This document shows, piece after piece, positions 14,043-14,077 of a stretch of DNA of 14,077 nucleotides. The stretch's first letter is position 1; each line of letters opens with the position of its first letter. The notes beneath the pieces were generated by a model. The model saw only the letters and a list, made by a program, of their open reading frames with translations. It was not told the DNA's origin and searched no databases. The stretch is from the NCBI GenBank assembly GCA_964429265.1, contig CAYSBK010000048.1, positions 1 through 14,077 on the forward strand. The letters run 5' to 3'. This stretch comes from CAYSBK01 sp964429265 (GTDB lineage: Bacteria; Planctomycetota; Phycisphaerae; Sedimentisphaerales; Anaerobacaceae). The position numbers and the translations under genes are program-made.

Positions 14043-14071
14043 TTGCGGTGCACCCATGTAGCTGTTATGAT
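14043..14071 (+). promoter_or_regulatory. Candidate outward promoter at the right edge
   Basis: TTGCGG (3/6) and TATGAT (5/6) are separated by 17 bases and point out of the window, back to back with the dnaN promoter. The start would be near 14078, just beyond the last base. The gene it serves is not visible; dnaA would be a natural candidate, but nothing here shows it. Confidence 0.35.
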
Positions 14072-14077
14072 AGTGTT

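Noticed and set aside
1..14077. CRISPR array, tRNA, rRNA, transposase or prophage genes
   Set aside because: I saw no regularly spaced repeats, tRNA cloverleaf, rRNA-like sequence or mobile-element protein on either strand.

Overview
The window looks like a bacterial chromosome segment of roughly 60% GC, most likely from a planctomycete-like bacterium (Phycisphaerae / Sedimentisphaerales type). That placement is an inference from two things. One is the paired CxCGK...CPxC zinc ribbons fused to the end of a membrane protein. The other is the replication cluster dnaN - DUF721 (dciA) - gyrB, in which recF is missing from its usual place. No 16S or other decisive marker is present.

Layout. The left edge (1-374) is odd. 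It has a near-exact I-SceI homing-endonuclease site, then a short, AT-richer piece of a UDP-glucuronate decarboxylase gene that breaks off abruptly, then non-coding sequence. It is probably a chimeric or misassembled contig end. Next come three minus-strand genes: a diiron ferritin-like/rubrerythrin-family protein, a rhomboid-family intramembrane protease with two C-terminal zinc ribbons, and a GAF-GGDEF diguanylate cyclase followed by a clear intrinsic terminator. A 736-base intergenic region (3608-4343) separates the cyclase from a divergent secretin-family outer-membrane protein. It holds a good sigma70-type promoter, inverted repeats and a small reading frame with a strong ribosome binding site that overlaps the secretin start.

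On the plus strand follow two tetrapyrrole genes, hemD (uroporphyrinogen-III synthase) and hemB (porphobilinogen synthase, zinc type), each with its own candidate promoter. Then comes a translationally coupled pair: a xylose-isomerase-like TIM barrel protein and a predicted beta-propeller protein of unknown function. The plus-strand block converges on a minus-strand replication block transcribed dnaN -> dciA -> gyrB, with 33-nt gaps between genes. Upstream of dnaN lies a 186-nt stretch with a candidate dnaN promoter and an opposing promoter that fires off the right edge of the window.

How the genes relate. dnaN, dciA and gyrB form a coherent replication module (clamp, helicase-loading factor, gyrase subunit). 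hemD and hemB belong to one pathway, though no other heme gene is here. The cyclase and secretin share an intergenic region, but a regulatory link between them is only a hypothesis. Six intergenic regions plus the right edge carry candidate promoters with the same 17-nt spacer. Most genes are conserved housekeeping families. The parts most worth a second look are the rhomboid-zinc ribbon fusion, the secretin leader, the TIM barrel/propeller pair and the artificial-looking left end.
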